Shown one piece after another: positions 1 to 8,608 of a stretch of DNA of 64,000 bases (position 1 is its first letter; every line of letters starts with the position of its first letter). A program made the position numbers and the translations under genes. The notes under the pieces were generated by a model, which did no database searches, had not been told where the DNA came from, and saw only the letters and a list, made by a program, of their open reading frames with translations. This stretch comes from Methanobacterium paludis (GTDB taxonomy: Archaea > Methanobacteriota > Methanobacteria > Methanobacteriales > Methanobacteriaceae), in assembly GCF_000214725.1 (NCBI RefSeq), contig NC_015574.1:310001-374000 (forward strand), in the 5' to 3' direction.

Positions 1-767
1 TATTGCATTCTCCTTGTAAAATTCATCACATTTCCTGATAGATTCTATAGAGAAGGTTGATTTAAGGGATAAATGTTCGCCTGTTGAGGACCAGGGAGAT
101 CTTGGATCCTGTACTGCAAACGCACTGGCAGGAATCCTTGAATACTGGGAAAAGAATAATATACAAGGTTACGTTGATGCCTCTAGACTATTCACTTATT
201 ATGTTACCAGACATGAGATTGAAGGGCAGTCAGGGGATACTGGAGCAACAATAAGGGATACTATGAAGGTCTTTAAATCAGTTTGGTACCTGTACTGAGA
301 AAACATTACCTTATTTGGTATCTAAGTTTGATGAAAAGCCTTCAGCTAAATGTTATAAGGAAGCCACAGGATTTGAATCTGTAACTTATGTTAGTCTGAA
401 AGATATAACAGCTGTTCAAAAAAGCCTTGCAGCGGGGATCCCTGTTATATTTGGAACAACATTGTACAGTAACATTTGTGATACATCTGGCAACATAGGC
501 ACCAATCCCTACATACCATTACCTGGTAAAAAAGATAAAGTCATAGGCGGTCATGCAATTGTAGCTGTAGGTTACTTTAAAGATGCTAATGGAAAACTCT
601 GGTTAATATTCAGGAACAGCTGGGGCACTTCCTGGGGTGAAAATGGCTACGGTTATATTGATGCTGAATATTTCACTAAAAAATATGCAACTGATCTTTG
701 GGTACTCCTAAAAGATAAATATGTATCAGCTCATGCAGAAATGCTTAAAATGAAATTAACAGCTTAA
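1..767 (+). pseudogene. Papain-family (C1) cysteine peptidase, frameshifted, 5' part outside window
   Basis: Two reading frames together encode the catalytic domain of a papain-like cysteine peptidase. The first frame, open from about 20, carries the active-site Cys in QGDLGSCTA (codon at 110) and ends at a TGA near 297. The second frame, open to 767, carries the catalytic His in GGHAIVAVGY (codon at 552) and the Asn in RNSWGTSWG (codon at 615). Homology moves from one frame to the other at GTTTGG (281-286): removing one T of the TTT run would give SVGTCTEK and rejoin the frames. A TAA at 17-19 also interrupts the first frame, so the gene looks doubly damaged. Such peptidases are usually secreted or surface proteins, but no signal region is visible. 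A sequencing error in the T run cannot be excluded. Confidence 0.75.
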
Positions 768-772
768 TTAAC

Positions 773-795
773 TTTTTTTATATTTTCTTTTTTTT
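773..795 (+). terminator. Oligo-T terminator after the peptidase remnant
   Basis: Two T runs, T7 at 773-779 and T8 at 788-795, start six bases after the stop codon. This is the usual form of an intrinsic archaeal terminator, which needs no hairpin. Confidence 0.5.
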
Positions 796-825
796 AAACC
801 AAATTAACATGGACTAGTGAGAGCT

Positions 826-1590
826 ATGAATGAATTAATGAACTTCAAATTTGAAAATGATGAAGAGTTGGAATGTATCGAGTTAAATGGGGAACCTTTA
901 TTTAATCCATATACGATAGTTGAATGTTTAGAAATGACTCATGAAGCTGTAAAAAAATTTGTTCAAAGAATGAGTGATAATAAAAAGATTTTGATTAAAA
1001 ATTCGGATGGGACAAATAGTCCACATAGAAAATTTAATAATGCAGGAGAACTTTTTATCACAGAATCAGGGCTTTATAACCTTATTTTTAGAAGTAGAGC
1101 AAAAAAAGCTGAAAAATTTCAAGATTGGGTTACAGATAAGGTTCTTCCATCAATTCGTAAAACTGGTAAATATGAATCTGAACTGGAAAATCAGAATGTA
1201 CTTACAAGACAGTTACTTGACAATATGACACGAAACTTAGAACAATTAACAGGTGTAAGAACAGAAGAAATGGCAATAACTCAAAATGAAAGCTGGAATA
1301 AACGATTATCAAACCTTATGATTGATTGCAGTACACGAGGTCTTGGAACAATTCGTGAATTATACAATGAACTATTCTATGTATTTGCTAGTGAAACCGA
1401 TATAGATATAGAAGATATAGCAAAATTGAAAGGTTTAAAACGGATGGACTATCTTAGAAAGCATAAAGAATTATGTAAAACAGTCTATGAGTTTGCACAT
1501 AAACACTTTTCAAGTCAGGATAGACAAATTGTGTTAATCTCTTTAGATCATGATCAACAAAGGTTAGATAGATTTGTAGGTGGAAAATAA
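826..1590 (+). CDS. Bro-N domain (phage antirepressor-type) protein
   Basis: 254 aa from the ATG at 826; an in-frame GTG at 817 looks like part of the ribosome site (GTGAG) and was not chosen. Residues of about 5-115 have the Bro-N layout: a strand with a conserved G (IELNGEPLFNPYTIVECL), a central segment ending in NAGELFITESGLYNLIFRS, then the helix AEKFQDWVTDKVLPSIRKTGKYE. Bro-N proteins are DNA-binding proteins typical of viruses, proviruses and plasmids, where they often act as antirepressors. The C-terminal half (about 120-254) is mostly helical and I do not recognise it. It lies between a broken peptidase gene and an orphan DNA methyltransferase, which suggests a remnant of an integrated element. 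The protein itself looks intact. Confidence 0.75.
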   Translation: MNELMNFKFENDEELECIELNGEPLFNPYTIVECLEMTHEAVKKFVQRMSDNKKILIKNSDGTNSPHRKFNNAGELFITESGLYNLIFRSRAKKAEKFQDWVTDKVLPSIRKTGKYESELENQNVLTRQLLDNMTRNLEQLTGVRTEEMAITQNESWNKRLSNLMIDCSTRGLGTIRELYNELFYVFASETDIDIEDIAKLKGLKRMDYLRKHKELCKTVYEFAHKHFSSQDRQIVLISLDHDQQRLDRFVGGK

Positions 1591-1591
1591 C

Positions 1592-1599
1592 TTTTTTTT
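1592..1599 (+). terminator. T8 terminator after the Bro-N gene
   Basis: A T8 run begins two bases after the TAA of the Bro-N gene. It is followed by an inverted repeat of TGTGGGGA near 1601 and TCCCCACA near 1660. Confidence 0.4.
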
Positions 1600-1700
1600 A
1601 ATGTGGGGATGTTTCTCAATAAATATCATTTGGAGCAATTGGTAATTCAAGAAGATTTTCCCCACACATCCTGTTTTATGAATCTTTTATTAAATATAAA

Positions 1701-1747
1701 CCCCCCCCCCCCCCATAAAGTGGAGTTAAAATACTTATATGGGGGGG
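1701..1747 (+). repeat. C14 and G7 homopolymer pair upstream of the methyltransferase
   Basis: An uninterrupted run of 14 C (1701-1714) is followed 26 bases later by a run of 7 G (1741-1747) with a further GGGG just after it. The segment between contains a TATA-like ACTTATAT ending at 1740. The C and G runs could pair as a stem. In an AT-rich intergenic region this is striking and is the kind of tract that changes length by slipped-strand mispairing. It does not lie in the methyltransferase reading frame, because a TAG at 1817 closes that frame upstream of the ATG, so any effect would be on transcription or RNA structure. Confidence 0.85.
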
Positions 1748-1769
1748 ATGGGTTTTCTATAACCACAGG

Positions 1770-1790
1770 GGATGCTTTATGTAAGCATCC
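1770..1790 (+). repeat. Perfect 8-bp stem-loop in the methyltransferase leader
   Basis: GGATGCTT (1770-1777) and AAGCATCC (1783-1790) form a perfect 8-bp stem with a 5-base loop. It sits 35 bases upstream of the methyltransferase ATG, between the homopolymer tracts and the ribosome site. It could be a leader hairpin or an operator; the sequence alone does not decide. Confidence 0.6.
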
Positions 1791-1825
1791 TTATTAAAAA
1801 TTTAGTGAGAGGGGTATAGAGAACT

Positions 1826-2533
1826 ATGTATAATTTATATGAAGGAGATTGCCTTGAAGTCATGCGATCTATAAAAGATAAAAGTGTAGATTTAATTCTG
1901 TGTGATTTACCTTATGGAACAACAAATTGCAAATGGGACAATATTATTCCATTAGAACCTCTTTGGGGGGAATATAATCGAATTATAAAGGATCATGGGG
2001 CTATTGTATTATCTTCGTTGCCTCCATTTACGGCGGATTTAATTCAAAGTAATCGTGAAATGTTTCGTTATGAATGGATATGGCAGAAAACTTGTCCTGT
2101 TGGATTTTTAAATTCTCATAAAATGCCATTACGAGCTCATGAAGTTTTACTGGTATTTTATAAGAAGTTACCTACTTATAATCCTCAGATGTGGATGAGT
2201 AAACCTTATCATAAGAAACGTTCAGGTAATCAGAGAGAACATACGGTTTATTCAACTTATAAGTCTTCAGAAACTAAGAGTAATGGTGAAAGGTTCCCTT
2301 TGGATGTTATAACATTTTCAAGGGATAAGAAAAGTTATCATCCTACTCAGAAGCCTGTTAAACTTTTTGAGTATATTATTAAGACTTATACTAACCCTGG
2401 GGATTTGGTCCTGGATAATTGTGCAGGTAGCGGTACAACAGGCGTTGCTTGTTCCAATTTAGGTAGGGATTGTGTTATGATAGAACAGGATCCTGAGTAT
2501 TGTGATTTGATCCGAGAAAGAATGGGGAAATAA
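1826..2533 (+). CDS. Orphan DNA adenine-type methyltransferase (phage-type, N6/N4 class)
   Basis: 235 aa, ATG start behind GTGAGAGGGG. It has the beta-class order of motifs: the catalytic DLPYGTTNCKWD near residues 27-38 (a DPPY variant with Leu), then the target-recognition middle, then HPTQKPVKLFEYIIKTY and the SAM-binding NCAGSGTTG near the C-terminus. It transfers a methyl group from SAM to an adenine (or N4 of cytosine) in DNA. No restriction endonuclease gene is adjacent, so it looks like an orphan enzyme of the kind common in proviruses. It follows a Bro-N gene, which supports a viral or mobile origin. The C14/G7 tracts 80-125 bases upstream may influence its expression. The target sequence cannot be predicted from this. 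Confidence 0.85.
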   Translation: MYNLYEGDCLEVMRSIKDKSVDLILCDLPYGTTNCKWDNIIPLEPLWGEYNRIIKDHGAIVLSSLPPFTADLIQSNREMFRYEWIWQKTCPVGFLNSHKMPLRAHEVLLVFYKKLPTYNPQMWMSKPYHKKRSGNQREHTVYSTYKSSETKSNGERFPLDVITFSRDKKSYHPTQKPVKLFEYIIKTYTNPGDLVLDNCAGSGTTGVACSNLGRDCVMIEQDPEYCDLIRERMGK

Positions 2534-2719
2534 GGGGGTTAAATTTACAACTTTAGAAGATTTTAATTGTAGAGGTTGTTAAAAACTGTACAATCAACAA
2601 AACACAACAATTTTGGACAGTTGCAAAACCTTTGACCTTTACCTGGTTGAAGGTTCTATTTTTTTAGCCAAATCCAAGAAATAAAAACATATTTCTAAAA
2701 AAATAGAAAATAAAAAATT

Positions 2720-3082
2720 TTAATATTCTCTTTTCCTGATTAAATCTGTGACGTCCTTAATATCACCCATATCTAATCTTAAACGTCTTAAATCTGTTTT
2801 TGGTGGAATTTCTTCTTTAGGTATTAACATTTGAGCTTCATATTTACTGTAATATAGATCAATAACTTGGAAGAATAGTACAGTTTTACTATTTAATTCA
2901 TTAGCAAGGTCTCTGGCAATACTTCTTAAATATTCTTCATATGATTCTTTATATTTTGAATCCTTAGGAACAATTTTTTTAAGTAAACGCCTCCTTATGA
3001 TTGGTAAATCCACTTCGAATATTGTTTTATCTTTCACTTCATCAGCCAAAATCTTTAAAGGTTTGTCCTTAGATCCCAACAT
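2720..3082 (-). CDS. Hypothetical protein, 120 aa
   Basis: ATG start behind a weak GATGTGAT ribosome site. The product is charged, mostly helical and soluble, with a basic centre (IIRRRLLKKIVPK), an aromatic stretch LFFQVIDLYYSKYEAQMLIPKEEIPPK and a basic tail DLIRKREY. I see no membrane segment, signal peptide or cysteine motif. I do not recognise the family. It reads against its neighbours in a stretch with several decayed small genes, so it belongs to the accessory region. It is called a gene because the frame is intact and the composition is protein-like. Confidence 0.6.
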   Translation of the reverse strand: MLGSKDKPLKILADEVKDKTIFEVDLPIIRRRLLKKIVPKDSKYKESYEEYLRSIARDLANELNSKTVLFFQVIDLYYSKYEAQMLIPKEEIPPKTDLRRLRLDMGDIKDVTDLIRKREY

Positions 3083-3087
3083 TTAAA

Positions 3088-3184
3088 TCACATCATTTCA
3101 TATTCTCTGCAATCTAAAAGTATCAGATAATTACAAATATCAATAAGTTAAGTCATCTACATCACTACCAAATGTTTTTACCAT
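3088..3184 (-). pseudogene. Small frameshifted ORF remnant just upstream of the 120-aa gene
   Basis: From an ATG at 3184 the minus strand reads MVKTFGSDVDDLTY and then stops. Shifting frame by one base near 3144 continues with LIDICNYLILLDCREYEMM and a TGA at 3088-3090, directly before the next gene. A strong but unused ribosome site (minus-strand AAGGAGGTGGTG, 3207-3218) lies 22 bases before the ATG with no start codon at normal spacing. Together these suggest a small gene, perhaps an operon partner of the 120-aa gene, that has decayed. Chance is possible at this length. Confidence 0.3.
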
Positions 3185-3406
3185 GTCTTTTAATATCCTA
3201 CCCTAACACCACCTCCTTGAATTATTGCTTAATATACTATTATTATTAAAAAACTTTTCTTAATTTTCATCCACCTTTTCTTGACATTTATAGTGGTACC
3301 ATTTAAATGGGGTTTAATTTGGCTTTGAATTTTACTACATTATATAAATTATAATGACTCGCACAAAAACAGAAAAAAATATAGTTCTCAATATCTTAAT
3401 TGAACT

Positions 3407-3553
3407 ATGCACAAAAAATATCAATTTAACAAAATAACAAAGATTTGTGCGTACTGTGGTAAAGAATTTGAAACTACCTGTGCTCGACAAAAATACTGTA
3501 CAATAGATCACCGACGAAAAGACCACTATGAAAGGAATAAAAAAGAGAATTAG
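3407..3553 (+). CDS. 48-aa zinc-ribbon-like protein
   Basis: A short intact frame from the ATG at 3407 encodes a basic protein with CAYCGKEFE (Cys14, Cys17), RQKYC (Cys31) and His35, a plausible four-ligand zinc site followed by an Arg/Lys-rich tail. The arrangement is that of small zinc-finger proteins of archaea and their viruses with C-x2-C and ArgGlnLysTyrCys. No ribosome site is visible. An overlapping frame starting at 3354 (MTRTKTEKN..., 27 codons, TAA at 3435) could be the true 5' part of the gene, joined by a frameshift near 3430. So this may be an intact 48-aa gene or the 3' part of a broken gene of about 76 codons. Confidence 0.55.
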   Translation: MHKKYQFNKITKICAYCGKEFETTCARQKYCTIDHRRKDHYERNKKEN

Positions 3554-3624
3554 ACATCTATTTTATATACTATACCTCCATATCCCTAATTATCATACTT
3601 AATTGAAGATTGGGGTATAAAACC

Positions 3625-4335
3625 ATGAACATAAAAGGAATAGTAAAAGATTCTTTGAGATATCCGTTTTCTGATTGGAAGAAAATTTTATTATTAGGTA
3701 TTATTGTATTGGTTAGTAACTTATTTAGCTTTTCTACGTCTTTAAGAACATTAACTCTTAATTTAGTGATTATTGGATTAATTATTGGTATTTTGATATT
3801 TGGCTACGAATTTAGAATTATAAAATCCTCCTTGGATGGTGTGAATGAACCTCCTGAGTTTAATGCTTGGATTGAAATGTTTGTAGATGGTATTAAAGTA
3901 TCTATAGTTAGTTTTGTTTATGCAATTCCTGCTATCTTGATTATACTGGTTTTTATAGTGTCTATATCAAGTTCTAATATATCTTTAAATATAGGATTTG
4001 TGGCTCTTATTGCAATTTTGTATGCAATCATAGTTATTCCAATATTGTTAATGGCAATAGCAAATATGGCAAATAATGACAGTAAACTCGGTTCAGCATT
4101 CAGATTTCATGAACTAATCAACAAAATCTCAACCAAAGGATGGAAAAATCTTATAATATGGTACATAGTGACTGGAATCATTTATTTAATCATATTCAGT
4201 ATAGGAGTCGTTGTAACTAATATTTTCTCATTAATCAACTCTATTGTAGGAATAGTATTGGTTTCATTAATTTTAAACCCATATATCTACATGTACCTCT
4301 CTAGATCAGTGGCGTTATTCTACATGTCAGAGTAA
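3625..4335 (+). CDS. DUF4013-family membrane protein
   Basis: 236 aa from the ATG at 3625; an in-frame TTG at 3610 is also possible, but GGGG at 3612-3615 is well placed for the ATG. It begins with the amphipathic segment MNIKGIVKDSLRYPFSDWKK, typical of DUF4013 proteins that are abundant in Methanobacteriales. About five hydrophobic segments follow (near residues 18-40, 43-60, 90-115, 120-145, 175-205 and 207-230), with no cytoplasmic enzyme domain. The function is unknown; it is an integral membrane protein. It stands alone, followed by a terminator, at the edge of the accessory region. Confidence 0.75.
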   Translation: MNIKGIVKDSLRYPFSDWKKILLLGIIVLVSNLFSFSTSLRTLTLNLVIIGLIIGILIFGYEFRIIKSSLDGVNEPPEFNAWIEMFVDGIKVSIVSFVYAIPAILIILVFIVSISSSNISLNIGFVALIAILYAIIVIPILLMAIANMANNDSKLGSAFRFHELINKISTKGWKNLIIWYIVTGIIYLIIFSIGVVVTNIFSLINSIVGIVLVSLILNPYIYMYLSRSVALFYMSE

Positions 4336-4354
4336 AAAAAATCCATTATTTATC

Positions 4355-4362
4355 TTTTTTTT
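4355..4362 (+). terminator. T8 terminator after DUF4013
   Basis: A run of eight T twenty bases after the stop codon, in the right orientation for the plus-strand gene. Confidence 0.5.
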
Positions 4363-4460
4363 ACTTAGAATTTTGAATGGACAGAAATGAAAAATAATTT
4401 AATTAATAATTAAATAATTAATTAATAAATAAGTAAAAAAACAAGGGTATCCTGGAAGCC

Positions 4461-4494
4461 GTATATACCGTATATATGTATATACCGTATATAC
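4461..4494. repeat. Tandem 17-bp repeat made of palindromic GTATATAC octamers
   Basis: Four octamers, three GTATATAC (4461, 4478, 4487) and one GTATATAT (4470), are spaced 9, 8 and 9 bp apart. The array is a 17-bp unit GTATATACCGTATATAY repeated twice head to tail. GTATATAC is its own reverse complement, so the 34-bp array is almost symmetric. It looks like a protein-binding array, but it lies between two gene 3' ends with no start codon nearby on either strand. Confidence 0.8.
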
Positions 4495-4665
4495 CAAAAT
4501 TCAATGAGCTTCGATCTCAAGGTCAATTAATAATTCATTTTTTTCTGAGAATTTAATTTAATACTAACATGCTCTAAATTATAGCAAAATAGAAGATTAT
4601 ATGTGCATGGGGAAGCTTAATTGTTATTATATGCTCTTACAGCATTCTATTTTAATATTATGTCA

Positions 4666-4780
4666 AAATGGGGATATAAACTTTGAAGTTGTTGATTGAT
4701 ATGTGGATGAAAAAATAAGAAAGATATTTTAGATACTGGTTTATGAAGACCATTTAAGCAATAGTAAATGGGGATATAAA
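4666..4780. repeat. 15-bp direct repeat spaced exactly 100 bp
   Basis: AAATGGGGATATAAA occurs at 4666-4680 and again at 4766-4780. The sequence between does not encode anything recognised. GGGGATATAAA resembles a TATA element with a G-rich upstream part, so these may be weak promoter-like sites. Confidence 0.6.
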
Positions 4781-4883
4781 GATTAAAAATAAGAAATATT
4801 AAAAATATAAGGAATAGAATGAATTATGAGGATTAATCACTAAGATAAAGTCACAAGAACTTGTTCCTACCTCGAATCTTAAC

Positions 4884-5408
4884 TTAATCTTCTACAAGTT
4901 CTGCAATGATTCCCTCTATGAATATTCTCGTTGATATTTCAAATAAAGCTCCAAATGGTGTCATAGGTTCATATTCACCGGATACTCGCCTTTCTATGTA
5001 ATCTTTAGTTTTTGCTTTGATCCTACCTGGTATTTCCACAACCAGGTCAGATATTTTTGCTAGAGGTGAATCAGAAAATGAGGTTATGGTTACGATCTTT
5101 GCACCATTTTCTTTGGCCTTTTTTGCGGTGGTCAATGTGGGTTCGGTGTCCCCAGCTCCAGATATTGCTACAAGAACATCATTTTCATTTATTGCAGGAA
5201 CTATGGTCTCTGTGATAACAAAAACGTTAAAATCAAGCCCTTTAAGTCTGGATGCAAATGCCTTCCCAATTAGTTCAGACTCTCCAAATCCGCATATGAA
5301 TATCTTTGATGCCTGTTTTAAGTACTTTTTAAAAGTAGCCACTGTCTCTTCGTCCACATCTATGCATTTCAGATGAGAGGTTATCTCTTCGATTACAAGC
5401 TTCAACAT
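4884..5408 (-). CDS. hxlB: 6-phospho-3-hexuloisomerase
   Basis: 174 aa, a single SIS (sugar isomerase) domain of normal length for this family. It interconverts 3-hexulose 6-phosphate and fructose 6-phosphate in the ribulose monophosphate pathway. Methanogens run this pathway in reverse to make ribulose 5-phosphate for nucleotides, because they lack a complete oxidative pentose phosphate route. Visible features are the SIS core IFICGFGESELIGKAFASRL, the SGAGDTEPTL phosphosugar loop, ITSFSDSPLAKISDLVVEIPGR and the C-terminal TPFGALFEI...IEGIIAEL. The partner hexulose-6-phosphate synthase is not in the window. The gene is monocistronic, with an ATG behind GGTG. Confidence 0.88.
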   Translation of the reverse strand: MLKLVIEEITSHLKCIDVDEETVATFKKYLKQASKIFICGFGESELIGKAFASRLKGLDFNVFVITETIVPAINENDVLVAISGAGDTEPTLTTAKKAKENGAKIVTITSFSDSPLAKISDLVVEIPGRIKAKTKDYIERRVSGEYEPMTPFGALFEISTRIFIEGIIAELVED

Positions 5409-5858
5409 AAAAAAACACCAGTTTCTATTAATTTTTTTATTTTTTCAAGCTATTATAAATTATGATTTTTTTGGAGAAAAACCAGTTTCAGGTATAAAAC
5501 GGATTATTAAACTTTTTTTTAACTGCAAAACTAATTATTAACAGTTTTAAAACTACAAACTAATCGAAAACAATTTTTAATTTTTTTAGTGATTTGTTTT
5601 AGAACCTAAAATGATTCAAATTTTAAATAAATTCCTCTTCAATAAATTCCAATTCTTAAAAAATAAAACTAAACACTAAAGGGAATTAAAAACGGTTAGA
5701 AAGTTAAAAATAAATTTAAAGGATAATTCTTAATGATCTAAAGATGATAAAAACAATTTTAAAAATAAAAACATAAAAAATAAGAAAAAAAGAAACAACC
5801 CATAAAATCAATTATTGCTAATTTATACTTATAAATTTAGCAAATCTTAAGGGTTGTT
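5409..5858. other. 450-bp AT-rich gap between hxlB and top6A
   Basis: No gene or RNA was recognised. The half near top6A has A-rich runs (AAAAAAAG near 5787) that read as T runs on the minus strand and probably end the top6 transcript. The other half holds the upstream region of hxlB. Confidence 0.5.
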
Positions 5859-6909
<1,051 letters not shown>

Positions 6910-6917
<8 letters not shown>

Positions 6918-8475
6918 TGTTGACCTCACCTAAAATCTTTGGTTTTCGTGTTACCTTTGCTAGAACATCGGCATATTCTGGAACATCCCTCTCTGCAAGG
7001 ATGGCGGCCTCTTTAAGTATAACAGGTACGTAAGCTTCAAAAATTTTTGAACGCATTTCCTCTTCTTTTGCAGCTCTTTTAGCGTTAATATATTTTTGCA
7101 GGCTCCTGGCAATTTTCATTGTGGCCTGTCTAACCTCGTGGAGTATCTCAGGTTCTGGAGCAACGCTCTGCTTACCTGTTGAAAGGTAGGGCACGTTGGT
7201 CGAAACTATGTTAACGAAAACAGTTATTGGGGCGTTTTCAAGATCCCTTATACCGTAACGTTTCCAGTCTATGCTTTTCAGGGCTTCTGTTATGGCACAG
7301 CTTCCCTGGTCAAATGTTAGTGGCACCCTGTTTGCAAACCTCATTATTTCGGCACGTTTTTGGTCACCGACCACCCTTCCTGATTTTCCACCGTAGGATA
7401 TTCCTGCTTCTATTATGAATGAAACTCCTCCACGGTACGTTTTAGGTTTTCTGGTGGTTGTGGCAACAAATTCTGGATCTAAAATTTCTCTTATACCCTT
7501 CTCGATCTGTTCTTTTCCTATTGGGATTAAACCGGATGTGGGTGGAGCCATGAAATCCATTTGACCGAAGAGATCAACTATCTGCTCTGCTTCTTCCCAT
7601 TTCATGTCTTTAGGACGTTTATTAAGATCTATCCCTGTTGCTTCCTCTATCTCGTTAATCCTTTTGTTTGACATTCTTGAAAGGGAACTGGTAAGCAGAC
7701 TTCTGAATCTCCTTTTGTCGGTATGTTTAGCCATGAATATGAGGTCATCAGCTGTAACACCCTTTGGATGTGGTAGAACTTCCTTGGGAAGTGGAGGTAT
7801 CACATCTGTTGCTCTTTCAAAGATAAATTTTTGTCCTGTGGGGTCACGGAAGATTATCTTTGCGTGAGGGTTTGCTATCACAGTTCTTCTCATGTATTCA
7901 AATGCACCCTGTTCACTCAAGGAGTATGAAACATCCTTAAACTGCAGTTCTATTAAAACACCTGTTGAATGGACTTCTACAGGCTTCCTTTTTAATACAA
8001 GCCCCTTGTTCTTTTTAACATCCATTTTAAAGGTCATCTCAATTCCTTTGAGATCATTTCCATCCCTGTACCCTGAAACCACTCTGGCAGGCTGGCCTGT
8101 GGTCATCTGGGAGAGCAGGACACATCCACTGCATCCAAGGCCCTGCTGACCTCTTGACTGGATGTTCCTGAATTTGGAACCTGCAAACATGGTACAATAG
8201 ACCTTGGTTATATAATTTTTAGGAATTCCCGGACCGTTATCCTTATGTTTTAGTATATAATGGTCCTTATCAACTCTCTTAAGGTCTATGGTTATTTCTG
8301 GCTGGATTCCTGCCTCTTCAGCAGCGTCGAGGCTGTTAGTTATCAGCTCGTGAAAAACCATGGTGAGAGATCGTATTTTCCCGGAGAATCCCAGCATCTG
8401 TTTGTTTCTTCTGAAAAATTCTGACGCTGAGAGTTCTTTAAACTCTTCAAAAAGTTCTGATGCTTCTCTTTCCAA
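6910..8475 (-). CDS. top6B: DNA topoisomerase VI subunit B
   Basis: 521 aa, the ATPase subunit. The GHKL ATP-binding fold has HELITNSLDAAEEAG (Bergerat N box), DNGPGIP and SRGQQGLGCSGCVL. ATP binding closes the B dimer and controls the DNA gate in subunit A. The start is a TTG at 8475 directly after a very strong AGGAGGAGGC ribosome site; no ATG fits better. It lies downstream of the aIF1A-Rio1-KH genes on the same strand, an arrangement I recall as common in euryarchaea. Confidence 0.95.
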
Positions 8476-8608
8476 AGTTAGCCTCCTCCTTTAAACTTAC
8501 AATCTTTAATTGGTTATGGTTAATCCAACTTAACATGAATTTATTCATTAAATTGTCAGATTAAACTTTTCATAGTGCACTTAATAAATTAAATAATAAA
8601 TTAAAAAA

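Larger units (their letters stand above)
4336..4883. other. 548-bp gene-free region between convergent genes
   Basis: No ORF or RNA gene was recognised between DUF4013 (plus) and hxlB (minus). It holds a T8 terminator, a symmetric GTATATAC array and a 15-bp direct repeat, listed separately. Confidence 0.6.

Noticed and set aside
1603..1797. 64-codon ORF running through the C14 and G7 tracts
   Set aside because: Its sequence is dominated by the homopolymers (PPPP, YGGDG), shows no family resemblance and shares only a GTG in the inverted repeat with a possible start. It is treated as an accident of the tract, although it would be frame-sensitive to tract length.
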